From Fremontodendron californicum (lineage: Eukaryota > Streptophyta > Magnoliopsida > Malvales > Malvaceae): a stretch of DNA of 64,000 nucleotides. Positions 32,286-43,289 of this stretch are shown here, in pieces. The DNA lies in NCBI GenBank assembly GCA_030761205.1, contig JAULJL010000015.1, positions 15,319,501 through 15,383,500 of the forward strand, given 5' to 3'. The notes beneath the pieces were generated by a model. That model was not told the DNA's origin. It ran no database searches and saw only the letters and a program-made list of their open reading frames with translations. Both the position numbers and the translations under genes were made by a program. Position 1 is the first letter of the stretch, and every line of letters begins with the position of its first letter.

Positions 32286-32653
32286 TTTTTTTTAAGTATT
32301 ATAAATTTTTATTAATTTTTACACGTTAATAATTCGTTTCATGTATATTTTAAAATGTTCGTGTATTCGTATTGTGTTTGTGTTATAATTCATTTTATGT
32401 ATATTTTTAAACGTTCGTGTATTCGTATCGTGTTTGTGTTATTTTTCGTGTTGTGTTTTAATTTTTTTTCCTACTTTGTGTTCGTGTCTCAATTCATTGT
32501 ATTGTGTTTTAATTATTTTTCCTATATTGTGTTTGTATCGTGTCTCAATTCGTCTCATATTTTACATAGTTTGTGATTCAATTTAAAGAAAATTTTGTAT
32601 GTTCGTGACATGTTCGTGTTCATGTTCATTTTATTTTTTTTGTATTTTTAAAG
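32286..32653. repeat. GTGTTCGTGT-rich dispersed repeat, left half
   Basis: Repeated units of roughly 170-200 bases with TTCGTGTATTCGTATTGTGT, GTGTCTCAATTC and GTGATTCAATTTA words. The same units resume at 35973-36370 on the other side of the Tat-like LTR, which therefore inserted into this repeat. Confidence 0.55.
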
Positions 32654-33703
32654 TGTAGACACCTAATTTTATCCGGTTGATAAAATTAGAGTTTCGAAAT
32701 AACCGGAGACGAGGCCTTAATCGCAATCCAATTAGGAAGATATCCGGATTCGCCATCTTTTCTCGATTTTCCATCCAAATCCGTTTTGTTAGTTTGACTA
32801 AGTTTAATTTGATGGATCCATTTTTTTTTATCATTTGGGCTTTAATCTGAATTGGGCCAATACATTAATTTGAATTAGGCCCAAAATCATGTAAATTGGG
32901 TTTAGAATTAAAATTGAATGTGGGCTTTTTTTTTTTTCAAAAATTAATGGAAAAAAAAATTGGGAATAGTCGACTGCCATGGCTAAGCATGGCAGCCAGC
33001 TTTTCCTTCACCCCAAAATCTTACTCCCCAAATTGCCTAGTTATTTTCAGCTCTCTTTTTTCACCTCATTTTTTCTACCTTTTTCACCATAGCACAACTT
33101 CATCAAGAGTTTCAAAGTCCCAAAATCAGCAGGCTCCAAGCTCCAAAAACACAATAGTTGACCTCTGCTTAACCCTACTTTATCAAGAAAAAACCAAAAT
33201 CTTCAATCAAGATACTAGAAAAAGATAACCAAAAATCTTAAATCGGACTCTCCATAAAAAAGGAGCCAAGAACCAGTGCCAAGAGGGGGGATTTTTTTAC
33301 GAGCACAAAAAAAAACAAGAAAACCCAATTTCTCTCCTCTGCCTCTCATGCCACTACCACCATCAAAAACCAAAACTACCCCAACACCCCCCTAGGATAC
33401 TGCCTCCCACCAGCTCACCCAGCCTGCATGCCCCAAGTCCCTGCATCACCACCCTTCTCACTTGCTACTGCCACTCTTTACACCTACAACACTACCACAC
33501 CATCAGGTTAATGGAGTTTCGGGTTCTCCTTTGAAGCCTTGCTAAGAAATGGAGGAAGTAAAGGGTAACTAGTACAAAACATTCTTTTCTCGGGTAAAAG
33601 AAGAGAGAAAGAAGAGAAGATTGGAAAAAGAAGGTTGTGGGGTCTCAAAACCAACCACAAACGGCACTGTCAAAGGGTAATAGCAAGGATACAAAATGAA
33701 GCT

Positions 33704-35000
33704 TGATATTTTTGACCAAATCCTATTCATGCTCCTGCTAGAGTGGGCCAAATGATTTATTAAAGTTTCAATTTAAAAGAATCGGTTGGTTGGCTGAGGT
33801 AGGGGTGTAAACGAGATACATGTGCTCGCAAGCTACTCGAGTTCGACTCGAAAAAAACTCGAATTCGATTCGGTTATTATCGAGCCGAGCTCGAGCTCGA
33901 GTAGCTCGAGCTATCGAGCGAGCCGAGTTCGAGTATCTTAATACCCGATTCGAGCAGCTCGCGAGCCTAATCGAGCTTTTTTTATTTATAATATTTTTAT
34001 TATTAATTTACTATTTTACCCTTAATATATATACATACTTAAAGACCCTTAATTCGAGCTCGAGCTCGCGTATATAAACGAGCCTAATCGAGTCGAGCTC
34101 GAATAGTTCGATTTTTTCTCGAGCCGAGCTCGAGCTTAAAAAATGATACTCGATCGAGCTCGAACCGAGCTTCGAGCCTCGAGTTTCGAATCGAGCTCGA
34201 GCTCGAGCTTCTCAGTATTCGAGCTCGACTCGGCTCGATTACAGCCTTAGGCTGAGGTATACCTTTTTTTTGGTTATTTTATAATGTATATTTGTTTCTT
34301 TATTGCATTAAATTTTGTATGATACTTGCATGGAATAAAAAGAAATAAAATATAGTTTTTGTTATATATAAAAAAGGCATTTAATGATGATAGAAAGTGA
34401 TAAAATTAGTAAAATTTGACAATATCTTTTAACAAGAGAATTTAGAAGGATTCGAAAGTTTTTTTTTTAGGAAAAAGTGCATAAAAATCTTATTAGGATA
34501 TTTTAGAACACCGTAATTTTTTTTTTATAAATAAATTTTTTAAATAATTATGAAGACGTAGATTAAATAGTTAAAAAAAATTTATTTAATATTTTTGATC
34601 AAATCTTATTCATGCTCTATTAGAGTGGGCCAAATGATTTATTAAAGTTTCAATTTAAAAGAATCGGTTGGTTGGCTGAGGTATACCTTTTTTTGGTTAT
34701 TTTATAATGTATATTTGTTTCTTTATTGCACTAAATTTTGTCTGATATCTGCATGGAATAAAAAGAAATAAAATATAGTTTTTGTTATATATAAAAAAGG
34801 CATTTAATGATGATAGAAAGTGATAAAGTTAGTAAAATTTGACAATATCTTTTAACAAGAGAATTTAGAAGGATTCGAAAGTTTTTTTTTTTAGGAAAAA
34901 GTGCATAAAAATCTTATCAGGATATTTTAGAACACCGTAAATTTTTTTTTTTATAAATAAATTTTTTAAATAATTATGAAGACGTAGATTAAATAGTTTA
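33704..35000. repeat. Tandem duplication, about 410-bp unit, within the LTR
   Basis: Copy 1 is 33704-33799 plus 34250-34586, interrupted by a hAT. Copy 2 is 34587-35000. They share the run from ATTTTTGACCAAATC through GCTGAGGTATACC to GACGTAGATTAAATAGTT with few differences. Confidence 0.85.
33800..34249. mobile_element. Non-autonomous hAT element rich in CGAGCTCGAG, perfect TSD
   Basis: The ends TAGGGGTGTAAACGAG and, inward from the right, TAAGGCTGTAATCGAG are inverted, with the 8-bp TSD GGCTGAGG at 33792-33799 and 34250-34257. The interior is packed with palindromic GAGCTCGAGC words. The duplicate at 34674-34681 has a single GGCTGAGG with no element, i.e. the empty site. Confidence 0.92.
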
Positions 35001-35100
35001 AAAAAAAAAAAGAAAAGAAATAAAATTGGTTATTGTATCATGTACATTAGTTTATTTTTATTTTTAAATTATTATGTTGTATGCTTTTTATTCTGCGTAG

Positions 35101-35510
35101 TGAATGTAAATTATCGACGACGGAATTCAAAAGACGTCCCAGTAGTGATTCTTAAGATATCTTGAGGTGAGAGAATTCCGAGTGGTGGGAGTATTTAGCG
35201 ATATGCTCAATACAAAAATTTGTTTTCATTTAAAAAATGGAAATAATCAAAATAAAAAGAATGAATATTTACTTGCTTGATATTTTTCCATGCTCGTGTT
35301 TTTAAATACTATGATTCGTATGTTTGATCGTGTAATTATGTATTTAATTACATGCCTTATATGCTTAACTGTGTGCATTCGATATTTAAATATTCGTATC
35401 ATACGCAATAAAAAAGTGAATGCAAATTGTCGACGATGGAATTCGAAAGATATCACAGTTGTGATTCCTAAGATATCTTGAGGTGAGAGGATCTCGTTAA
35501 ATACCACAAA
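35101..35510. repeat. Second diverged tandem duplication within the LTR
   Basis: The segments 35101-35190 and 35416-35500 share GTGAATG-AAATT-TCGACGA-GGAATTC and AAGATATCTTGAGGTGAGAG. The unit is about 315 bases and the copies are more diverged than the 410-bp pair. Confidence 0.6.
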
Positions 35511-35972
35511 GAGTGTTGGGAATATTTAATGAGTGTTATCGATAATAGATTTACGTTCATTCTCATTTTCAAAAAATAATAATAAATAAAAAAAATTCAA
35601 AAAAATAAAACATGTTTTTTAAAAATAAAATAAAAAGAGAATTAGTTTTAAATACCGATGTCAAGTTCATTAAATCGAGATTTAAGATAACACGTGATTA
35701 AATGGTACCGTTTTTTAAACGGGCGTTGCGGGGGTGCTAATCCTTCCTCGTACGTAACCGACTCTCGAATCCGATTTTGTTTTCTCTCTGGTTCAAAGCA
35801 CGGACTTCGAAATTGGTTTTAAAAAATATTTTAATTAATTTTAAAATATTTTACTAAAACCGATTTTAATAGGTGGCCAATCACACCTACAAAAAAGATT
35901 GGTGGCGACTCCATTTGTTCCATTTTATTTTTAAAATCGTCTTAACGGTCGAAAAACCGTTATGACATAAAG

Positions 35973-36545
35973 TATTATAGAGAAAATTTTGTGCGTCGTG
36001 TCCTGTCTCAATTCATGACATATTTTTCATAATTTGTTATAGTGATTCAATTTAGAGAAAAAAAATATGTGTTCATGATGTTTTCGTATTCGTTTTATTT
36101 TTTGTTTTCAAAATATTATAAATTTATATATATTTTTACACGTTAATAATTATTTTTATACGTTAATAATTTATATAAAATATTTTAAATTTATAAAAAA
36201 AATTACACTTTAATAATTCGTTTTATGTATATTTTTTCACGTTCGTGTTGTGTTTTAATTATTTTTTCTATATTGTGTTCATGTCATGTCTCAATTCATG
36301 ATATATTTTGCATAATTTGTTAGAGTTATTCAATTTAGAGAAAAATTTGTGTGTTCATATTCGTGTTATTTTTTTTGTTACCATGTCTAATAACACGTAT
36401 AAAACACGATTAATTAAACGTGTCTTAGGCATGTAGACACGTATAATTTAACACATTTAACACGTTTACGAAACACATTTAATTTTAATATAACATATAA
36501 ACTATAAAAATTATTTTAAACTTTTAATTATGATACATATATAAT
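35973..36545. repeat. GTGTTCGTGT/ACACG-rich dispersed repeat, right half
   Basis: Continues the repeat at 32286-32653 past the Tat-like LTR, then passes into an ACACG/CGTGT block (36375-36545) that resembles 1-300. Confidence 0.55.
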
Positions 36546-37588
36546 ATAGATATATAAAAACCATTTTAAGTCTTCTAAAGATAAATTTTTATGCTTTCCT
36601 TTATAGAAGAATGTCCACGTGTGATGAGTTATTGTTCACATTTCTTCTCTTGCTTGCTTTTTTTATTTTTTTCTAAAAATAAAAAATAAAAGACACTTTC
36701 TTTTCTTATTCACTGTTCATATTTCTTCTTTTACATTTTAAAAAAAATTAAAAAAAAGGACAAATTGAAGTGTCGCGTAGTCCACTTTGTCCCTTTTTTT
36801 TATTCACTATTTATTTATTTTTTTACTTCTTTTTTTTTAATTTTTTTATTTGAAAAAAAAAAAAGACAAAATGGATTGCCGGGTTAGCCAGTAGCCAGAT
36901 AATCACTGTGCTTTCTTTATTATTTTTTTTTAACTTTTGACCTTTCACCTATACACATTTAATTGTTTTAAGTTATTTTTTTTTATGGTAAATTATTTTA
37001 AGTTCTTTCTTTTTTTCAATTGTGTTTAAAACTTTTCAATCTCCCGTTGCCTTTTCAGATTATCCTTTTCCTCTCTTCCATCCCATTGTCTTTCCCCAAC
37101 TTCTTTTTTCTTTTCCACTAAATTACTTTCCTACCAACCCTCTTTCTCAACCGTCACCAAACCCTTTGTTTATTACTAAATGATAAAGAATGAAAATTTG
37201 AAGAGGAAAAGACAGCAGAGACAAGAAATAGAAAATCAAGCCTGAAAGTGTGCGAGGGCAAATTTGATGGCAGAGGAGAGGAGGTGGGGAAAGAAAGAGA
37301 TGGAGGGACTAGGGAGATAGAGAGCACCGGTGAAGGGGGTTTGATCTGGCCCTCGAACAATTTTCGAGACTAGATCGGCTCCCCTTCGTGCTGATAATTG
37401 CTGGTAGCTAGTGTGATTTATCCGTCAACAAATGATAAAAGCAAGACAAAAAAAAAAAAGAAAAAAAGGGAAAAAAATGATGCTATGATTTTATAATTGC
37501 ATCTTCAATTTTGTTTTTTTGTTTTTTTTTTATGAAATATTGAATTCGAGTTGTTAAGATATTAACATTTTATTGATTGTTAAGATTG

Positions 37589-37636
<48 letters not shown>

Positions 37637-38174
37637 TTTTTGAATGACTAATTTATCATTATTTTAATTGATTTCTTTGTGAAAGGGAAGCCATGAGACT
37701 ATGAAAATGAGTAATGAAAGTAATATACAAGAGATCAGTGAAGAACACAAATACACAATAAAGGTAACCTATGTTTTTCTTTCCTTCTTTTTTTAGGAAT
37801 TTTGTTCATCAATTGTTAATTGGTTAGGATCTTCTATAATGTGCACAATTCTTTTTAAAGACATTTTTGAAATATTTGTTTATAGTATATGTATTTGTAG
37901 ATCGAGGAACTCGGTTTTGCTTCTTAGAAATCGAATAAATTGAATATAACTATTTTTTTTTAAAATTTTATTTATTTACAAGTTACATTGTTTCTTGTAG
38001 TGATAATTTTCAAAATTAATAAGTTAATGTATATTAAATTTAATAAATTCAAAATAAGTTCATTACTAATAAAAAATTGTTACACATTAACGCGAGGGTC
38101 AATTCTAGTTGTATATAAATCAAATGTTAGGTACAATTGTTTTTGTTGTGTCACTCGATCCGAAACAATGTAGG
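36546..38174. other. AT-rich DNA with homopolymers and a TA microsatellite
   Basis: Long T and A runs. A pure (TA)n run lies at about 37602-37634. A GA/CT-rich stretch at 37160-37340 gives open frames without family resemblance. No gene is supported. Confidence 0.45.
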
Positions 38175-38475
38175 TAGACATGTTCAATGGTCGAGCTATC
38201 CGCTCGGTTTGACAAGCTCGGCTTGTATTAGGCTAGGCTTGGAAATGAATTTTTTTAATTTAGACCGGCCCGAATTATTGTACATCAATAAAATAAATAT
38301 TTTTTATTTATATTTAATTATAAATATTAATATAAAAATATTATTTTAAAATTATTTTGAACAATGATATAGATTTTCGTGGCAGCCCAAACTTGATCCG
38401 ATTCGAGACTAGATAAGGAAAATAAAAAAAAAATTGGATCGCAATCCAATCTAATCAAGCCCATGAACAAATCTA
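38175..38475. mobile_element. Non-autonomous hAT-type element, near-perfect TSD
   Basis: The ends TAGACATGTTCAATGGTC and, inward from the right, TAGATTTGTTCATGGGCT are inverted. Flanks AATGTAGG (38167-38174) and AATGTGGG (38476-38483) match at 7 of 8 bases. AT-rich core with GC-richer rims. Confidence 0.8.
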
Positions 38476-39390
38476 AATGTGGGATAGTATAAATTTGGCA
38501 CACCTTAGCATTTTCCAATCTTTCATTTGTAATTTGTAATTCATGATCTGTTGCAGACAATTTGTTTTTATATTGTTTTCCATGTGTTTAATTATAATAA
38601 GTGGGGATTTGGTTTCATTACTTGCATCTTTATTCCTTGGTGTCGGTCCTTTTGTATCAGTGTATGCTTTAATCTAGATTTTATAATTTCTGTATGCACA
38701 TCGTATTTTGTGCTTTTTTTTTTTTAATTGTATAAATATAAATACAATATAAATTATTAAATATGTTAAAATTTTAAACACATATTATACATATTGTATT
38801 AATTATGTTTAAACATGACATATAATATTTATTATATTATTTTTATATTTATTAAATATGTCATATTTATTATAATATTTAGTATCGTGTACAAAATTAT
38901 CGGAAATACTTTTTCCTAATCTCAACCAAGTAGTAGCCTGTTAATAGATGCAATTTGCAATATAAAAGTGGCTCCTTAAATTTATAGAAATAAAATTTTC
39001 CCTAAGGCTCTTTTTCAAACTTTACTCCTAATTTTGTGTTTATATTTTCTCAACCCAGAATATGTTACTCTAGGATAAATCAATTCAAGTGGTTGTGAAT
39101 AAAGACATAGATAGATGAAAATTAATTTTATATGAAAATTATCAATTAAGAAAAGTTCAGTTTAATTATCTAGATTTCAATGTTAATAAGGAAATAAATA
39201 AAAATTATTTAATATTTTAATTTAATAAAAAAATCATTAATTTACAAAATTAGTAAAAATATATATTAAGCAATCACTCATCTAAAAGTATTGGTAAAAC
39301 CCAAAGTAATCCACCAAGCCCAATTAAAGCTATTGAGCCTAAGAGGCCCAAATAAGTAAAACAAAAAGTTGGCAAAAACAAAAAATTTTA
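38476..39390. other. AT-rich intergenic DNA including a dispersed repeat
   Basis: 38715-38905 matches the repeat at 10795-11015. The rest is featureless up to the tRNA gene. Confidence 0.4.
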
Positions 39391-39464
39391 TGGCCTATGC
39401 AGGTCTCGAACCTGCGACCTTCGCGTTATTAGCACGACGCTCTAACCAACTGAGCTAATAGGCC
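39391..39464 (-). tRNA. tRNA-Ile (anticodon AAU)
   Basis: 74 nt on the minus strand. Acceptor GGCCTAT pairs with ATAGGCC, with discriminator A. The D-arm is GCTC...GAGC, the anticodon stem is TCGTG/CGCGA (with a wobble or mismatch), and the loop CTAATAA has anticodon AAT. The T-arm is GCAGG-TTCGAGA-CCTGC. Box A (TAGCTCAGTTGG) and box B (GGTTCGAGACC) are intact, there is no intron, and a T run for Pol III termination lies just downstream at about 39380-39385. CCA is not encoded, as normal for plants. Its 5' end faces the zinc-ribbon gene. Confidence 0.95.
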
Positions 39465-39592
39465 ATTACGTTTTAATACTCTATCAAATACTTAAAGAAT
39501 TATTAATGGCGGGCACCAAAGATAAGATTTCTGATGCCATACGCAAGATTTATACTGCCCTGAAAGAAACATAGCAAAGACAGTAAAAAGGA

Positions 39593-41368
39593 ATGGAACA
39601 CATAACAGCAAGTGAAGTTGCAGGCTTTGGAGTTGGCACTTTGTTACTATGTGCTACAATTGCTGCCCCCAAAGTTGATGCTTTCATTTCTGCTTCACAA
39701 AGAAGGTGAACTTTTCAAAACCCATTTTTGTTTTCTTCCAAGTTTTAGACTTTTTTTCTTTTTGTAACTAAAATCCAGATTGTTAAAAGTCTTAAACATT
39801 CAAAAGTTAACATTTTTGTTATTGGGTTTGAGTAAAAGTTGGTATTCTCATTATTAGTTTGGTTCTGGAACTGTGATTTGTGACCCCTTCAGTTGTAGAT
39901 TTTGATATTTTACCGTTAGTCTTTACTGTTCTGTTGATTTTGCTCACTTTGTTGGTTTACAATTAGGTGTCCTGTGGAAATGCTATCTTTGTGCTTTAAT
40001 TCAATTTATAATTGAAATGTCTTATGCATTCCTTGGATAGAGTTTAATTGTGGGGTTGTTATGACTTTTATGAAATGGATGCTATTGATTTTCTGTTCTT
40101 TGTGATGGCTCTTTCTCAAAAGGATGAACTTTCCCACATAGAATTATGAAAAAGATATCTCTCCTACCAGAAAATTCTGATGGCATAAGCAAATTCTAAG
40201 TATAAAATAGCATCTGTGTGGAGGTGTTGACCAGTGTCATTTATTGTCATGTTATGCTAGTGAAAAAGTTGCCCTGAAGTACTAGACTAAATTTCTATGT
40301 TGCTCCGACGTTTCATTTTTCTTGAAGTACACGCATATTCGGACATGGGTATGGAGATATGATCCTCTAAAAACCCCCAAATACATGGAAATCTTAGAAA
40401 AAAATAAACATACCCGTGTCCGACACTCACACCCGAGTCCGATTAACATAGCTAAATTTAACAGAATCCTTTTGGAAGCCTCGACATGGCTTTCCTCTTG
40501 CTGCTGTAGTTATCTTGCTACAGTACTTGTGGTTCACTTTTGTTAGGAAATGCTTGGATGCCTAGAGTGGAATGAACTTAAAAGTTGCATAATAACAAGT
40601 AAGATGCTCTACCTTTTTTTTTTTTTTTTTCTTTCTAAGAATAAACTTAGGCTATGGATGCTTTAGGGGAAAAGGGATAAAGGTATAGAATCGGTGTCAA
40701 GTGAATGGACTAAATGAATTGCTTTCTAAAACTAAGTTGCATATCAGCTTATGAACTTTAGTCTTCATGCGACGAAGAATGCAGCCAAGCATTATATTTT
40801 TAAGTGATCAATCTTCTTTTCGTTGTCCAAATTACGCATATTCATGTACTTGAGTTTTGAGGGAGAATTAATCTGTTGGTTTACCCTGCTTTGAATTATG
40901 AAAGAAAAAAAAAAAAACCCCAAAATGATTGATAATTATAATAAATTAAACAGACACCCTAATCATGTAAATTGAACTTCTATTTATTGTATTATAGTAG
41001 GTAGTATGTCTTATCTATATCTTGAGGTTCCCAACTTTTATTCAACTTTTCTAGAAAAAGAAAATTGCCAGGATATGTCACGGTTACTATCATTTTAACT
41101 GCAGTGCACATGCTGATGTGCAACCTGTTAAACTTGCAGTTCTTTGGGCTTGTGCCAGAGATGCGGTGATCTAAAGATGATAGCATGCTCAAGATGCAGA
41201 GGAACTGGATTAATCAAAGCAAATGGACCATTCAGTTTTAACCTTATTGATGATTTATATCAGTCCTTCACAAGTGCTGAATTGAAGGTAAAATCTATTG
41301 GATGTACAAAATGTCAAGCTAGAGGTCAATTCATCTGTCCTGATTGCTCTAATATACCTAAAGTTTGA
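39593..41368 (+). CDS. Small zinc-ribbon protein, DnaJ cysteine-rich-domain type
   Basis: Two exons, 39593-39705 and 41140-41368, joined by a 1434-bp GT-AG intron in phase 2, give 113 aa. The N-terminus has a hydrophobic segment (GFGVGTLLLCATIAA, residues 11-25) that may be a membrane anchor or part of a targeting region. It is followed by four CxxC pairs: C43/C46 (CQRCG), C54/C57 (CSRCRGTG), C93/C96 (CTKC) and C104/C107 (CPDC). The CxxCxGxG form is that of the DnaJ central zinc domain, as in BSD2-like plant proteins without a J domain. Such proteins act as chaperone-like factors, often in plastids; that role is inferred. The intron carries a hAT-type MITE. The start is the first ATG in exon 1; no other ATG preserves the reading frame better. 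Confidence 0.85.
40295..40451. mobile_element. MITE in intron, CTATGTTGCTCCGAC family, perfect TSD (copy A)
   Basis: Inverted ends CTATGTTGCTCCGAC and, from the right, CTATGTTAATCGGAC. The 8-bp TSD CTAAATTT lies at 40287-40294 and 40452-40459. It sits in the single intron of the zinc-ribbon gene. Two further copies lie at 42246 and 42755. Confidence 0.85.
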
Positions 41369-42245
41369 TTCTCAATCATGCCATTGAAAACGTATCTTCT
41401 CTTATGCTTGTGCTTAAAATATAATCATGAGCTGTGTTCCTATAGCCGTTTTACTTGAAACTTTTTGTCTTAATACACTTGATATTGTAAACCCACTTGT
41501 AGATGGAGATTTGTGACGGTGGACAGTGGTTCGTATTTAATTAGACTGGTTTCATTATCAATCGCAATGTTATAATAGATGTCTCGTGAATCCTGTCTCT
41601 TCCCACCATTGTACTTAAAAACTTTGTCTGAATGCATTGGATTTAGTAATCCCACTTGTTGATGTAGATTTGTGAGAGTGGCTTTTATTTATACACGTAT
41701 CGTTATCAATCCCAAAGTTATAATAGATGTCCTATGAATCCTGGCTGTTTAAGGTTTGTGTCAAAGAAGGAAAGCATGTATAATGGTATTCAAGTCCACA
41801 TAGGAAGCTGGGTATTTTTTCCATTTTGCATAATGCCCGCTCCAGTCTGCAACCACTGGACACTGATAAACCATTTTCTGCTAAAGGTATCTCCATGAAG
41901 AGTACTATTTTCCTCCCTTTGCTACCTTTCAAAACAAATGCTCACCATTTGAAAGCAGGCTATGACTTAGGTCAACATCACAATATATAGAAACTTGAAA
42001 TTCTTAAAGGGGTTAAATAGTAATGTTATGTCATACATTCTGCTCACTAGTAGTAGACTTTTGAAACCTTGTTTAGGTAGATAAGGAGAGTTGGAGATCC
42101 ATTGATCCTTGTGTTGCAAAATGGGAGCTAGCCCTCTTCAATCCCATAAATCCCACCACAAGATCCAAACTTCTAATCATTCTTAGAGACACTCATTTGA
42201 AATTTGAAGAGGCTTGTAGGTCAAAACCATTGTTGCTTTCTATAC
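41369..42245. other. 3' flank of the zinc-ribbon gene with a local duplication
   Basis: The segments 41461-41605 and 41614-41750 are diverged tandem copies (CCCACTTGT-GATG-AGATTTGTGA, TTATAATAGATGTC and TGAATCCTG words in the same order). The first copy may lie in the 3' UTR. No second gene is recognised. Confidence 0.5.
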
Positions 42246-42423
42246 CTATGTTACTCGGAGTCGGGTATGTGTCTGACATGAATATGTTCAATTTTTTCCA
42301 AGATTTTCATGTATTTGGGGGGTCCTTGGAGGATCATATTCCCATACTCATGTGCGGATATGCGTCGGATACGAGTGTCGGACACAGGTACTTCAAGAAA
42401 AATGAAGAGTTGGAGCAACATAG
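42246..42423. mobile_element. MITE copy B, perfect TSD
   Basis: The ends CTATGTTACTCGGAGTC and, from the right, CTATGTTGCTCCAACTC are inverted. The 8-bp TSD TTCTATAC lies at 42238-42245 and 42424-42431. It is in the opposite orientation to copies A and C. Confidence 0.85.
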
Positions 42424-42754
42424 TTCTATACTGCTTAAGTTCTGTTTGTAGAAAGAAGTCAATGTTGCATGTTTTCCCTGAATAAGCAAGGAACAAAATG
42501 GGTTTTCTTTGCTTATCCGGGTGCATATGTTAGCACATTTGCAACTCTTGTAACATGTGCTTAAGTTGCACTGTTTCTTTAGCCAAATATTTCTGTCTGA
42601 TGGCACCTCCAAAAAAAGACTGTTCTAGTCACAAGGACACCAGATTACAATTGCAGCTACTGCTCATATTTTGTGCAGAAAACTTGCAGCATGCTTCACA
42701 TATAATACCCATATCTCTAACAGCTGAAAAACTACTCCTCTAGGAGCCTCCAAA

Positions 42755-42930
42755 CTATGTTACTCCGACTCTTCATTTTCTTGAAATATCCGTGAACATG
42801 GGTCTGAAAATAAAATTCTCTAAGGACCCTCAAAATAGGCAAATACATAGAAATCTTTAAAAAGTTTGAACATATCTGTATCGGACACATGTCCGTTTCT
42901 AACATTCACATCCGAGTTCGAGTAACATAC
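42755..42930. mobile_element. MITE copy C, decayed TSD
   Basis: Starts CTATGTTACTCCGACTC and ends CGAGTTCGAGTAACATAC. Flanks CCTCCAAA and CCTCCGGA agree at 5 of 8 bases. More diverged than copies A and B. Confidence 0.7.
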
Positions 42931-43211
42931 CCTCCGGATATATGATTCTGACATGATTATTATCAACTTTCCGGCATGCTTTTCCATCACAAATTCATAT
43001 CCTTTCTTAGCTTGAATTCGATTCTGATCACATCCCAAAAGTAATGAGACACTATTGAAGAAGCGAGAGGGCACCATGCGTCTATCTATCAATCAACTAT
43101 ATATAATTTTTGAGTCCCTAGGACTCGAGACTTTTTTGAAGTTGTCTAGGGACAATTTTGTCCTAATGTATGATACATATTGTCTAGCTTTTTTTTAAAG
43201 TTTTTTTTTAA

Positions 43212-43252
<41 letters not shown>

Positions 43253-43289
43253 CTTTCTACATTTTTAGTTTTAAATTTTAAATTTTTTT

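Larger units (their letters stand above)
32654..35967 (+). mobile_element. Probable solo LTR of a Tat/Ogre-like Ty3/gypsy element
   Basis: It begins TGTAGACACCTAATTTTATC and ends AAAAACCGTTATGACA, with the 5-bp TSD TAAAG on both sides (32649-32653 and 35968-35972). The start motif and the sequence near the end (GGGCGTTGCGGGGGTGCTAA, then GTGGCGACTCCA at about 35904) are characteristic of long LTRs in the Tat branch. There is no gag or pol. It has been enlarged by a hAT insertion (33800-34249) and by internal tandem duplication. An alternative is a truncated element whose LTR ends near 35890, with TGGTGGCGACTCC as a tRNA-Arg-type primer site. Confidence 0.6.

Noticed and set aside
32060..32329. 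An 89-aa ORF rich in lysine and phenylalanine
   Set aside because: It is produced by A and T homopolymers.
43195..43250. Long poly(T) as a retroposon tail
   Set aside because: No SINE or LINE body or TSD was seen next to it.
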